NCBI GenBank assembly: GCA_900095095.1
Contig: FMBT01000587.1
Span: 1 to 41,544 of the forward strand
Source: Fragilariopsis cylindrus CCMP1102
Taxonomy: Eukaryota; Bacillariophyta; Bacillariophyceae; Bacillariales; Bacillariaceae
Reading direction: 5' to 3'
DNA length: 41,544 nt
In this document: positions 1-11,061 of the stretch, piece after piece
Layout: every line of letters starts with the position of its first letter
Position numbering within the stretch: the stretch's first letter is position 1
Translations under genes and position numbers: made by a program
Notes under the pieces: generated by a model
The model's database searches: none
Told to the model about the DNA's origin: nothing
The model's input: the letters and a program-made list of their open reading frames with translations, nothing else

Positions 1-498
1 AAACACTACCACATCACGTCACACTATTACACTACTACAAGTATCACACACATACATCCACTTCAGAAATATTGTAGTACCAAAAAATGCTATAATGATG
101 ACGATGCCAACTTGCGTTGATCACTAATATGATAAAGGTTTTTTGAACTCTTCAACAGCTTTGATTCACATTTGAAATGTTTTATTTTATTTTTCTATTA
201 ATAAGTTCCAATAGTAATTTACATGTAACTTTTCCATTATATGACTTACAAACTACCCATAGCCTCAGAATAGGAAAAATATGCACTTCAACTCGACTTA
301 ACTTTATCATGTTATATTACATATTATAAAGGTTTCTTCTTAGGTTCTATTGGATCGTAAAGGCACCTCAGTCGATATCAATATGATTCACATCCTTGAT
401 TCAATCCTTCACTCCATCATCGTCACCATATCGTCACCAATATCGTCACCATCATCGTCACCATCATCGTCGCCCAATCAATCGTCAAACAAACTGTT
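1..498. other. no convincing gene; 3' flank of the first gene
   Basis: AT-rich sequence with no domain I can name. Positions 417-474 hold degenerate copies of a TCGTCACCA unit, which read on the minus strand as a run of Met-Val-Thr codons. This may be the ragged 3' end of the minus-strand gene that follows, or a small minisatellite beyond it. Confidence 0.4.
417..474. repeat. degenerate TCGTCACCA minisatellite
   Basis: Four to six imperfect copies of a 9 to 12 base unit built on TCGTCACCA lie side by side. They sit at or just beyond the 3' end of the minus-strand gene. Confidence 0.6.
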
Positions 499-1516
499 TC
501 ACAAATACCAAAAAAAAAGGAGAGAGAATCGAATTTTAAACTGTTCCATTGGTTCTTCGATATTTTCACCTTCGTTATTATTATTGCTCTTCTTCCCAAC
601 CCGGCTAATACGACCTTCAAAATTTCCCATTTCATCTGCAGCAGCTTCAAAGGATTTAGTAACATTTGACGTTTTCAGCATAGTTCGAATGAATTTCGAT
701 ATTAATTTTAGTACTCCTCCACATATATAAGAAACCGTAACCACCGATGTCAATAAAGAGACAGTTATTTTAGTCTCCAACTATTTTCCTTGACGGTCGT
801 AGTAGTATCAGTATATCGTCATTTTTTTCTATCATATCCAGATTTCCAGTATTCATAACAACTTCCATTTGATGATACACTTGTCGTACGGTCGCAGGCA
901 TAGAACAAAAAATCCCGATACGTTCTATAGCTGATAAAGAGTGTATAGAATAGACATGCTTTCGCAGCATATAGAATCTTGGTGGATTGCTTCTTGGATT
1001 CAATTCCCTTCGCGGTACTTTTTTGTGCCGTTTTGAATTTTTCACCCACCTCATTCAATAAAGTAAGCAATGATTTGTTGTTGTTGCTGGTGCTATCCTC
1101 CGTGTGGAAGTAGATTCCGATTCCTTCGTAGGATCAGATATTTCAGCATCAATAATATCGTCGGTAGATATTATCCCCACTAAAGGCGAGGAATCGTCTT
1201 CTCCTTCTAGAGCTTTCGTTTCTTCTTCTTCTTCCTCCTCCTCCTCTGTTATTTCTTTCTCTTCGCTACTATCATCGTTGTCCTTCTTCGGAGATGATCT
1301 ATTAAAGAAACTTTCACTCAGTTGAATACCGTCGCCCCGAATCGATCGCCGCTGCTGAACGTGATTCCTCGTCGTCGCTGGAAGAAAAAATTGAGATGGA
1401 TGACGAGTCATCGTCGTCGTCAAGTGGAATCCAAGAGTCGACGGGAGAAAAGTCATCATCGACAATAAGAGAAGGCAACCCCTTCCCAGCATCATATTGG
1501 TCATCATATCGAACAA
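499..1516 (-). CDS. conserved unknown membrane protein with a plastid-type presequence, frame-broken
   Basis: The product begins with several Met codons and a hydrophobic stretch (about residues 10-28) ending in STLGF-H. A signal peptide followed by Phe resembles the bipartite plastid presequence of diatoms. A Ser/Asp/Glu-rich linker follows, then an amphipathic block (LLNEVGEKF, near 1050), a hydrophobic block (CLFYTLFISYRTYR, near 935-975), the segment MPATVRQVYHQME, and a probable membrane helix (ITVSLLTSVVTVSYICGG) followed by KFIRT and TKSFEAAADE. These blocks lie in different frames. They join if single bases are missing near 1115, 825 and 770 and one base is gained (or two lost) near 905. 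No family is assigned. The upstream start at 1516 is the first Met before the signal peptide; the C-terminus beyond about 540 is uncertain. Confidence 0.6.
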
Positions 1517-2069
1517 CGGGTCCTGTTTTTATTTACTTTGTAGAGAAAGAATCGGTAGAAATTGAAAGTCGAGGTTATAATATTTATTTGTGCTTTTATT
1601 ATTCAGGGTTCGCTGTGAGGCAGATGTGAAACAAACGACAAACAATATCTTAATAATTAATTAAGCAATGCTGCATGATGTTGTTTGATGTTACGAATCG
1701 AATCTTTCTTGTTCTCTCTTCGTAAATTCAACCAATGAGAACGAACTACATTGAAATCACACGTCCGTCCTTCGCTCTTAGTCGTGCATTTTGAAAGTTT
1801 CATTTTCACTACGACCATTAAAAAAGGGATCGATGCAATAATATAGAGCTGAGAGCTGACAGTAACAAAAAGATAGAATAGCTATAGCTATTTAGCGCTC
1901 CTCGTCATCGATATTGTGATAAAAAGTGAAAGTTTTCCGGAGATTTTGCGACTTCTAAAATTCCCTGTGAAGTAAATTAGGTACATCTTTTCTCCTTTCA
2001 CCTCAAAAGCGCGTACAGCAAGTCACTTCTATTATTATATTTCGACCTGTCGGAGAAGGATAGCACATT
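1517..2069. promoter_or_regulatory. divergent intergenic region
   Basis: This gap separates the starts of two divergent genes and should hold both promoters. It is AT-rich, with TAATTAATTAAG near 1655. I see no coding region and no confident named site. Confidence 0.4.
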
Positions 2070-2305
2070 ATGGGAATGGCAAGGATGATGTGGTTTCTGG
2101 TTTGTCTTGTATTGATTGTTGCCCTTACATCTGCTTCCGACAGTAGTTTTGATCAACATAATAAACCGGGATGGGATCCAAAAGCACTCCATCCGTGTAC
2201 AATAGAACAGATAACCCTCACTGATTTCCTAGCTAGGTACGGACATCAAGGGGACTGCCACCATTATTTCCACGACCACTCATCATTACAAATAGTCACA
2301 ACGCG

Positions 2306-2337
<32 letters not shown>

Positions 2338-3000
2338 AAATAACATCCATAAACGGAATCAACAATTCCAAAATATTACAAGATCGGATAATATCCTACA
2401 TTCTTTTCCTGAAAATTTTACTGTGACGTTATCCAGTTCGAATTCCTTTAGTGAACATCGTCGGAATATACCTCTTGCTGGCTACCTAAAGGAGGTTAAT
2501 ATGGGTCAAACCAATCCTGATATGAAATCAACTGAGAATTGGTATTTATTCGGTGAGACCTACTCGTCTGAATGGAAAAATTTCCTACGATCGTATGAGC
2601 TACCACCTTGTCAGGCTTGTGATAATAAATTCGATGAGAATTTGATTGCTCTATCTTTTGGTATCGGTAATTCAGGATCCGGTGTCCAATGGCATGTCCA
2701 TGGACCAGGTTTTCAGAGGCTCTGCATGGACGGAAACATTGGATATTGTATCCACCCGAATCTAGACCTGATTTCCATCCAGATCAAACATCATTGAATT
2801 GGATGTATTACACTTACTCGACCATTACAAACATGGAAGACAAACCATTGGAATGTACCCTTTCTCCAGGAGACATACTATATTTTCCTAACATGTGGTG
2901 GCACGCAACTGTCAATGTGGACGATTATACTGCATTCGTTTCGACGTTCACACAAGAGCATTTATTCGTAGAAACAAAACAACAACGAATACTATACTAG
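2070..3000 (+). CDS. JMJD8: JMJD8-like JmjC/cupin protein of the secretory pathway (two frame breaks)
   Basis: The start opens a clear signal peptide (MWFLVCLVLIVALTSAS, about residues 7-23), consistent with an ER-lumen protein as reported for animal JMJD8. The rest follows JMJD8 block by block: a TLTDFLARYG entry segment, LSSSNSFSEHRR, WYLFGE..SEWKNF, the core SFGIGNSGSGVQWHVHGPGF, SEALHGRKHWILYPPE, and the end LECTLSPGDILYFPNMWWHATVN. The two metal-site His candidates in WHVHGPG and the late His in WWHATVN are present. Reading it through needs one extra base at the G4 run 2250-2253 and one at the T4 run 2710-2713; restored length is about 310 residues. An ACA repeat (2305-2335) encodes an Asn-rich insert not seen in animal homologues. 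JMJD8 is not firmly established as a demethylase, so I infer no substrate. Confidence 0.85.
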
Positions 3001-3469
3001 TTAGTATAGATAGAGTAATGCAATAGTACTATAAAATAGCTTACTTTTGATGGCACAACTTTTTAGTTCTTTACAACCTAATAATATCTAATAATGTGAC
3101 TTGGTGATGCAATTTTTCTCATCTTTTCCATTCATTCATGTAGACATAACTCATTTTTTCTTTTCTTTTTTCCGTACTTAGACGATACAATGTAATTTTG
3201 TTTGTTTCCTTGTGTTTTTTTTTACCATTGTCACAGTCTCATTTAACTATAATAATGCTCATCTTCTCCATATTCTGAAGAAGCTTGGCAATTGCGGAGA
3301 GAACGCACACAATATAAAGATACTTTACCAATTCCTCTTTCGACGAAATGGTTTTTAATTCTATTTTTTTAACCTGATTTTTACTTTTTAAGGCGATGTC
3401 GTGTTCAAAACTAAACCCGGGACGAACGGGTCGGTCGGAAGCAAATAGCGAATGAAGGATTTCAGTTCT
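3001..3469. other. convergent 3' intergenic region
   Basis: AT-rich spacer between the 3' ends of the JMJD8-like gene and the heat shock factor gene. I see T-rich tracts and no open frame of note. Confidence 0.5.
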
Positions 3470-5289
3470 TTAAAAGATTAAGGCGTTACTTTCGTCGGCG
3501 TTGCAACCCCCGTTGTTGCCGCTTTCATCAGATGTTTCCATTGGAACAACGGAGTCTTCTACTCCACTTTTCTGATTATTATTATTTGTTCTATCATTCC
3601 TTTGTTGAAGAGCAACTCCGTATCGTGCCAAGAAGGCTCCAAGTGCGGCAGTTGCCAGCTGTACAGATTGTTCATTGTTGTTATTATTGGATCATCGTAT
3701 TCTTAGTATCGATCCGTGTTTTTTCCGCTGCTAAATGTGCTAAACGGCTAACAGCTTCCACCTGACTATGGAATGATTCAGGACAGGCAATTACATTAAT
3801 CAGGCGTTCCACAAAAAGTTCTTGTAAGCTCTTTGGAAGATTTTTTAACGACTGTCGTAATTGCTCTACCAATTTCGGATCAGGTTGATCGTCTTGAGTC
3901 GACTTGGTGGGTGGCAATGATGACATGGCACTATCTGGAACTTCCGTTTTATTTTTTTCGATTGTATTATTTTGACTATCATCGTCCAGAGCAAGTAGTG
4001 TCGCAAGAAGATCCTCGTCATAATCACCAAGTGATCCTGCTAAGTAATTGCCGACGGAAGCTTCCTTTGAAATGAATGAGGAAGCAGCAGCTCGTGGTGG
4101 TATAGCTGGTGCATTGGCATCATCCGTCGCCGCTGACAACGCTGTATTATTATTTGTTTGTTGGTGGTGGTCGAATAGATCAGAATCAATGGCAGTGCTG
4201 CATCGGGAAGGGAAGTCACTGAAAGTGGTCGGATGAAAGTAAGGCCATTCTGACTGGACTGGGATCTCACGGGTGATGGAGGAGGCACACCAACTACTGG
4301 TGGTTCAGATGATACTCGGCGTTTCTTACTACTTGCTACCGAATCGTGAACAACATACCGATCCGTCTGCTGCTGCTGCTGTTGTTCTTCTTGGTTCTTC
4401 ATCATACTTCCTACTAGTGATGCCAATCGTTCCATATCCTTCGTCATTGTGGAAAGCTGATTTTTTAATTCATTCACTTCTGATTTAGGGCATCTACTTC
4501 TTGTTTTTCAGCGGGTTCTATTTGATTTGATTTTTTAATTCGCACAGTAAATCGGGTCTACCTCGTAAGAACTTTTCATGATGGAATGGCCAGTATTTGG
4601 ACTCCTTACTCGATTCTTGATCACGATTGATTCGAATTGGGTCATACTTTATTTTTTTAAATCCATAAAAATTCAATTGCCGTACGAACGATGCGAAATT
4701 ATTATGCTTAAAAAATTGTGGTATAGTCTCCTCCGCAAATTTGTTGTTGTCGTACACCACGAAGGTTTTACCATCCTCCGACCATCCAGCTAATTCGGGA
4801 TTGCAAGTATTAATCATTTCATATGTTCTGATTTCAAGGAGATAGAGAGAGGTGGATAGAGAGAAATATAGAGTGTGAGAGAAATGTAGACGCATGGAAT
4901 AGAAATGTGTAATTTCAGTCGTGTAAAACACTTCATTACATTGATTTTTTTCAATGAAGCAAAGTTTGTCATTAACCGTTATGCTAGAACATTTGTTCTC
5001 TTCGTGTTATGAATCGATGCGTTCTAAGACTGCATTTTGCGAAAGCAGTTTGGTGTTCTTAACAGTAACAAATCTCACGTGAATTTCACTACAATTTATA
5101 CCATCAAATCATGCATTTTTTTAAAACTTACTTTCGAAGGAAGATGGGTGCGTTATCGGTAACTTCTCTCTTCTTGGGGAACGTAGTTTTTTGGTCGCCA
5201 TCTTGGACATTGACGAAATCACAGTAGGAAAAGGAGCGATGGTAATCTGTTTGGTTTTCTAGCTTAACTCTGACATCTCCAGAACTCAT
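3470..5289 (-). CDS. HSF: heat shock transcription factor
   Basis: Two exons, 5289-5132 and 4827-3470, flank a 304-nt GTAAGT...AG intron that splits the DNA-binding domain. Exon 1 ends APIFLRK and exon 2 continues TYEMIN. The domain is complete: [41 protein letters not shown] and a closing [21 protein letters not shown] hydrophobic heptad region ([22 protein letters not shown]) fits the trimerisation coiled coil. A Gln run and a basic KKRR nuclear-import candidate follow, then an acidic/hydrophobic patch ([14 protein letters not shown]) that could be an activation domain. Single bases appear missing at the T6 run 4531-4536, at 4484-4486 and near 4191, and the frame also changes near 3688. Diatoms have large HSF families, so a specific role cannot be given. 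Confidence 0.92.
4828..5131 (-). other. intron in HSF gene
   Basis: Donor GTAAGT at 5131-5126 and acceptor AG at 4829-4828, minus strand. Removing it restores the HSF core across a split Lys codon. Confidence 0.9.
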
Positions 5290-5977
5290 CGTGGTAAATA
5301 TTGTAAACGGTTCTCGTTATTATTTTTTGTGTGTTTGCTGTGTCTACTTTATTTTCGTGCATATTTTCTGTGCCTTTTTTGGGTAACTTTTCTTGTTCGC
5401 CGTGTGAAATTGCATACAGGTTGCTCGGTTGGAGTTACGGTATTTGTTTTGTTAAAAACTGTTTTTATGGGGCCGTAACCAGTCTGAGAATCATCCCAAA
5501 TTCTCTTTGATTACTGGAACATTAATGAAGCAAGAAGATGAACTGCACCCACGTGTCATCACAGTAAACACGAATGAAATTACAGAGCGTTTGTAGCACT
5601 GAAAAAATACGCCTGCGACAGCTCAGCATATAACCATAGTGTCTTACGTCATCACAAAACAATCCATATAGGTTAAAAACAAGAAAAGACAAAAAGTCCT
5701 TCCGCCCTATCGCGAGTCAGTCGATCCCCTTCGGGATTTCGTTTAGTGTTTTCACCCCCGTTGGCCAAATTGCCATCCATATTTCATCCCGAACAAGGCT
5801 ACAAGTACACAGTGGAGAAATCTCATGCCCACCCATCCACCACCTTGAACTTTCCAGCGACAATCTGGCCTCACTCACGATTGTCCGTTTTGCACTGTCA
5901 TTTTGGCCGCCGACTCTGAAAGAATGGAAGATCGTACATAGTGTTATATATCATTACGATTCATTGGAACGCTTGAA
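5290..5977. other. intergenic, no gene recognised
   Basis: The stretch upstream of HSF carries a CACGTG core within CCCACGTGTCATCA near 5549, a possible bZIP or bHLH site. Positions 5700-5930 are richer in GC than their surroundings and include GATCCCCTTCGGGAT, a small hairpin, but show no convincing open frame. Confidence 0.4.
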
Positions 5978-6450
5978 TCACCGAACACACCACACCACAA
6001 CGGAGACGCAGACGTAGACGAGGATACAGTAGACGAATAACAAGACACTGATGACAAGATTTCTTTGGCGACGTTCGCTACTACTACTACTACTACTACT
6101 TGTATTACGATGAGCAGTCTCGAAAATTTGCTACTTTTCAAAATAAACGGTGGCGACGATGGCGTAGACGACCTATACTATTCTCCTGACTGTTATTGTA
6201 TTCGTCATTATTGTTGTCTACATCATTTTTCTTTCTACCACCATTATCATTGTCGTTTTCAAATTGGCAGAGAAAAATAGGAGGAGGAGGAAGAAGAAGA
6301 TACCGCCGCTGAAGCTGAAGATGGCGCTTGCGCTGATTTTCTCCTTGTTTTCGGGTTTCAAATGTGACGATGTTGAGGACGATGATACCAATGAATATGG
6401 TGCCAACAATAAGTAGCAACAACTGTGATTGTTTAGTGCGAAGATTTCAT
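5978..6450 (-). CDS. doubtful small membrane protein
   Basis: Reading the minus strand from the ATG at 6450 with one or two frame changes gives a hydrophobic segment (LLLLIVGTIFIGIIVLNIV), a basic/Asn-rich linker, and a second hydrophobic segment (LVISVLLFVYCILVYVCVSV) that follows a Ser run and ends at a stop at 5978. Two such segments at this spacing would suit a small two-span protein. Simple repeats in this stretch also create hydrophobic reading frames by chance, and no homologue is recognised, so this is a weak call. Confidence 0.25.
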
Positions 6451-7365
6451 TTTCTTGTCTTTTTAATGGTCGTAATCCAGTACTACGTGGTTATAATACT
6501 GTAATGGGCGAAAACACATTCTATGTTGGATAGAAATGCTGCAATTATTAGCATAGTAATATTTTTCTTGTCTCGAGGTGCAACGAAGTCGTTAAGACAC
6601 ACTGAACGAAGAACCCGACGACAATCGGTAGAGCATGGCTGTTTGTGTCACTAATAAAGAAGGCCGACTCGACCACTGTCACTGCGTGAGATTTCGTATT
6701 AATTCTTCTTTTTTACCACGATAAAATAGACAAATTAGAACAGTAACGTTATGGTTCGGTTCGAAAAAAAAAATGAAAAATGAGACAACACTCAATGTCA
6801 CAAAAGAACATCGAAAAAAGAGCCATACAATTAATTGTAGATACAATTGTAGAGCGAGGAGCGACAAAAAAGAAAACATCAAGCCGGAACTTTCAATCAA
6901 GGCAACACTTCCTCCGTGCAACGGATATTTGCGAACGGGCGAATGGCCTGAAATTTTGACGCGATAATAGCACGGAGAACCTTAATAAAATCTACACAAT
7001 CGTAGGACAAATTAAAAGATAAAATGTCGTCATCAGTCTACGCTTTGAAATGATAACGAGACACACAAAAATTGACACAGCATACTACAGAAAATAAACC
7101 AAACAGGGAAGAAAATTTTTCCCAGGATGATATGGTTGTTGCATTGATTGTATTTTAAATAAGCAGCAGCTACCTTATTCATTATTTATTTAACTATTCA
7201 TTCATCCATAAAAGTACCCATATCTAACATAGTTAGACAACTTCATTCTTTATCTGTATGTATGTCGTATCCAGCCTGTAACAGTCGGACGAAATCGAAA
7301 TTGAGGACGATACAGTACTGAAGGGTATAATTATCTGCTGCACTCGCTTACTAGGATCCAAACAA
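6451..7365. other. AT-rich intergenic region
   Basis: Nothing convincing is seen on either strand. Short open frames here look random. Confidence 0.5.
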
Positions 7366-7497
7366 TTACGAAATCGATGCAACCATGTAGGTCAGAGCAG
7401 ATGTAACAGCCACAAACAACACGAGGGTTGTTTTAGTATTATTTCTTGATACGTAGATTGTACTGCTGGTACCAGTACTACTCTCTGTACTGATGTT

Positions 7498-7529
<32 letters not shown>

Positions 7530-9063
7530 CAGGAGTATCTGAAACAATTGAGTTGTCCGATTCTTCTTCTTCCTTCTCATCTAATGTTGTAGTAGGAGAA
7601 GTACAACCACATACGTCACGTGCATTTTCACGTAATAATTGACATTCGTCATCTGAAATAAAACTCTTCATAAACTTAAATAATCCATCAATACAACGTA
7701 TTTGTTCATTATTCGTACCCAGAAACATTTCATCAGGTAATTTGGTCATTCCATAATTACCACTCCCATTATCCGTACCACATATATTACATCCACCACT
7801 ACAGGGTAAACTTTTAGAAATGAAATAATCATTTACAAAGGTTGTTATTCCTTTTGTTGATGAATTACCATCTAATATTCCCAAAATTGTATTACTACAA
7901 TCATATAATATATCTTCTTTTTTGTCTACGAATATACAAGAATTACATTCAAAATCATCCACAAACATTTGACATTTTCGAATTTCATTATCATTATCAT
8001 CATCCACGGTGTTGTCAGCAGCAGCAGGAGTGTAATCAGTCATGCTAAAACAATATGAAAATATATATGGACTTTTTGTATAATTAGAACATACTTGTAA
8101 AGTGAATGTACCATCCTCGTTTCTTCTTCCACTACTTGTTTCTAATCCACAAATATTAATAGTTAAATTATTATCTGCTGGACCACATAATCCATCAATA
8201 TCCTCACAAAATTCACCATCACTGTATGAACAATTAAATGATTGTGGTTGATTATCATCATCATACGTACAATCACAAGATACATACTCGCTGCTGCTGC
8301 TGCTGCTGTAACCAGTAGTAGTACCACAAGAATAAGTAAACAAATTGAAGTAGTCCTCCGTACTATAAGACAAATCATAATACTCAGCTGAACAATCTAC
8401 CATTGATACTTGAAATTTTTCTGCATCAACGACACATGATGTTTGACATAGACTGCGCAAACATAAATTTTCTAATACATTAAAAATGTTAGAAACATCA
8501 GTATCATCATCATTATTTTCATCATCATCCATATCCAACAAATGGATTTACGTCACAATCCAATAATATACTAAACGGATACCTGCGTCTGCCTGACATA
8601 CACTGCATTCAAGACCTGCAATAGTACCACAAACCTATAAACATAAGATTGGAATACATTTATACACATTAATATCATCATCAAATTGAAGTGATCTAAC
8701 ACTTTGTTGTTGCTGATCCTGATACTGTTGCTGATCCTGTTGCTGACTCGAGTTATTATTATAAGCAAAAACCAAGCGCGACGTTTCCGTTGTCGCTACC
8801 AACATTCCAAGATCAGTAGTGTTAACATTAACGTTAACGTTGCCTATTCCATTGCCGTATTCTTCTTCTTCTTCTTCTTTGACAGCACGACGATCATCAT
8901 CCTCATGAACTATCGTATTAGTAGTAATACTGGTAGACGACGATAATGAGTTAATAGCATTCTGACGACGACGGCGGCGACGGATTTCGAGTAGGAGAGA
9001 AGATACAGCCGCTGATGCTGGCTGACACTGATGCTGATGCTGACACTGATGCTGAAACTTCAT
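7366..9063 (-). CDS. Cys-rich protein with C-terminal hydrophobic tail
   Basis: The 3' exon (8541-7366) is a long clean frame with about 30 Cys, many spaced as in disulphide-rich secreted proteins (for example CSGGCNICG and VCGCTS). It has several N-glycosylation sequons (NNLT, NYTK, NSST, NNTK) and ends in an Ala/Ser/Thr stalk plus a hydrophobic tail (TLVLFVAVTSALTYMVASIS). That tail would suit a GPI signal or membrane anchor. Upstream in the same frame, after a stop at 8635-8637, lies CGTIAGLECSVCQADAG, then a second stop near 8541. Before these is a Gln/Asp/Asn-rich exon with its first ATG at 9063. The in-frame stops imply one or two short introns that I cannot place, or breaks. No clear signal peptide is visible, so the true 5' end may differ. 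Family unknown; a cell-surface role is inference. Confidence 0.6.
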
Positions 9064-9384
9064 CCTTGTTGTCGGTCGTCTCGATAATAATGATGACGAT
9101 GATGATGATGATGATGACACAGCAGACGATGATGTCAATGATAACGTAGCACAACAGCTGTGATGGTTGATTGTGGAAATTTCATTTCTTTGTTGTCTTG
9201 TTTTATAATCGTAGTAACTATATATGTGGATATATACTGTAAATTTATGTAATGTAAAATTATGGCGATACTGTAGCACTTTTATGCTGGATAGCCAGTA
9301 GAGCGAGATCTTATGCGGAATTTCGCAATTGTGTTAATGTTCTTTTTGAAACCGAAGGATACCATAATTTGCTTATAGTACTTT

Positions 9385-9446
9385 CGAAGGTTACCGTTCA
9401 AGCTGTCGATCAATCAACGAAGGTCACCGTTCAAGCTGACGATCAA
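9385..9446. repeat. 29-base direct repeat, two copies
   Basis: Units 9385-9413 and 9418-9446 share CGAAGGTnACCGTTCAAGC and continue to a common GATCAA, with two mismatches and a four-base spacer. Confidence 0.8.
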
Positions 9447-9593
9447 AAAGATTATGATTGGTTGGGTCGTCGGTGATCCATTGAACATGTCATTATCCGA
9501 CATCAAACGACGACGAAGTATCTGCATTGGAACTTGTAAGTTATCGCAATTTTTTTAATAGAAAATTATGGTCTCTCTGTGTTGTTGTTCTTT

Positions 9594-9620
9594 TTGTTCT
9601 TTTTGATAAAAAAAGAACAA
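9594..9620. repeat. A/T-rich inverted repeat
   Basis: TTGTTCTTTTT faces AAAAAGAACAA around a short centre. A related TTGTTCTTTTTGATAA string occurs again near 9878. Confidence 0.6.
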
Positions 9621-9718
9621 CCACTTCTTTCAAAAAGAAAGTCAAGATAAAATTTATCATAGGAAGGCGCAGTTAGTGGCAACGCAAAAAAAAGAGATTT
9701 CACTATCACGACACAGGC

Positions 9719-9772
9719 TTACTCACTTGCTCACTCACTTGCTCACTCACTCATTCACTCACTCACTCACTT
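9719..9772. repeat. CACT/TGCTCACT microsatellite
   Basis: Imperfect tandem tetranucleotide (CACT)n interrupted by TTG and ATT. Confidence 0.8.
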
Positions 9773-10039
9773 ATCAAAAATCGTCAAAAGTTGAAGAAGC
9801 AAGCGCCAAAAGAGAACAGATAGATAGATGATATATAATATTATAGAAAATTGTAGTCTATCGGAATTTCAATCTGTGTTGTTCTTTTTGATAACGGACG
9901 ATAACAACATATATGCTGTGTACTAGCTACTGCAAGCACTTTTTCATTTTGGAATTGGTGTGTCTGGAGAATAAAACTGAGGATAGCAATCGCTTATCAT
10001 AATGAAACAGGAGTGAAACCGGTGTTCGTTTGGGTTTGT

Positions 10040-10811
10040 TCAGAGTGACTTTATCATGCTTACCGGCAGTAGTACTTTTAGAGACGGCGATAGACCTGCA
10101 AATGTAGCATTTGTGGCTCGTGCTACCGGTCCAGGTTCAATTACTTTCTGACCACGATCATCACCATCATCATTATCATCATCATTATTATTGTTATAAT
10201 GCGCATCAACATTGTTTTGTATCTGTGCCAAAGCAGATGCTGCATATGGTCCTTGACGTTGTAGCCAATTTTGTGTAAGTTGTTCTACTGCCAATCTCTG
10301 CAAGGCAGATCTTCGAACAGCACCTCTAGTTTCCATCTTACGACGAGTTTCAATTGTATAAGGAAGGTATGATGTAAAGGACAAGCTAGCTGTTTGATGA
10401 TTAGGCTACTATGTGTTACAGTAGGACTTGTAATGATATGGTGATATGTTGTTGTACTGTACTTTTTCCTATCCATTTTGGTCCCGTCTTGTGGGAACTA
10501 CTCTAGATGGTGCATCAATTGTTTGATCGAAGTATATTGACTATAGGAGGAGATCAATTCCATCATATTATGGATAGTACCTTGTTCGTATTGTTTCTTT
10601 AGATATTTAATTTTTCCAGCTTTGGTAGGAAGAGGAGGTATAGGGGCCAAAGAAAGAGGAAGGGGCCAACAAGATAGTTCATAGTTGAAGAACTCGTGCA
10701 AAACTCATAGTAACCATCAAATAATGGACGTGTGTGTGGAGTGCTGGCAAAAGAAGACTGGGGAGATGATGAAGAAGTATGGATATTCAACGGCACTTTT
10801 GGAACCATCAA
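10040..10811 (-). CDS. hypothetical protein, frame-broken or spliced
   Basis: Three blocks look coding. The first (10811-10690) is Ser/Pro-rich and leads into RPLFDGYYEF. The second, in another frame, gives HEFFNYELSCWPLP, then PPLPTKAGKIKYLKKQYEQG and ends MHHLE. They join if one T is missing near 10695. The third (10384-10040) is SYLPYTIETRRKMETRGAVR followed by a helical RSALQRLAVEQLTQNW and an Asn/Asp tract. An intron probably lies between 10500 and 10390. A GTAAGC donor near 10060, after VLLP, suggests a further exon that I could not place, and sequence upstream of 10811 may also be coding. I do not recognise the family. Confidence 0.45.
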
Positions 10812-11061
10812 TATATTTAGAAATAACTATAAAGTCACATTTACAACTATTCGTCTTACTCGTTTCTTGTTCAACAGTAATGGTTCAGGTCACATTTGAA
10901 TAGATTTTGACGTAATATTAAAAATTTAAAACCAGAAACATTGGTTATGCATGAACTACATATATTTAAATCATATAATTAACAAGGCTCCTAATTTGCC
11001 ATACAAGTCAAGTATTACAAAATATTATATAACCTCGAATCTACTTTTTTCTTTCTATACA
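10812..11061. other. short AT-rich spacer
   Basis: Lies between the 3' end of the pirin gene and the unknown gene, both on the minus strand. It may include a 5' exon of the unknown gene; nothing else is seen. Confidence 0.4.

Larger units (their letters stand above)
9064..10039. other. intergenic region rich in simple and short repeats
   Basis: It contains (ATC)n tracts, a 29-base direct repeat (9385-9446), an A/T-rich inverted repeat (9594-9620) and a CACT microsatellite (9719-9772). No gene is recognised. Confidence 0.5.

Noticed and set aside
350-730. 126-codon plus-strand open frame
   Set aside because: It is antisense to the conserved minus-strand blocks at 499-780 and is made of Ser/Pro codons from the TCGTCACCA repeat.
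2237-2382. candidate GT-AG intron of 146 nt in the JMJD8-like gene
   Set aside because: It would restore frame but would delete the segment that aligns with PVILRG..DNSRF of JMJD8; a missing G at 2250-2253 keeps that segment and fits better.
6618-6680. tRNA D-arm-like string (TCGGTAGAGCATGG)
   Set aside because: No matching acceptor stem and no TTCRA T-loop box at the right distance; coincidence.
8951-9154. very hydrophobic Ile/Val frame on the minus strand
   Set aside because: Produced by an (ATC)n/(GAT)n simple repeat; the other frame gives Ser runs. Not taken as a membrane helix.
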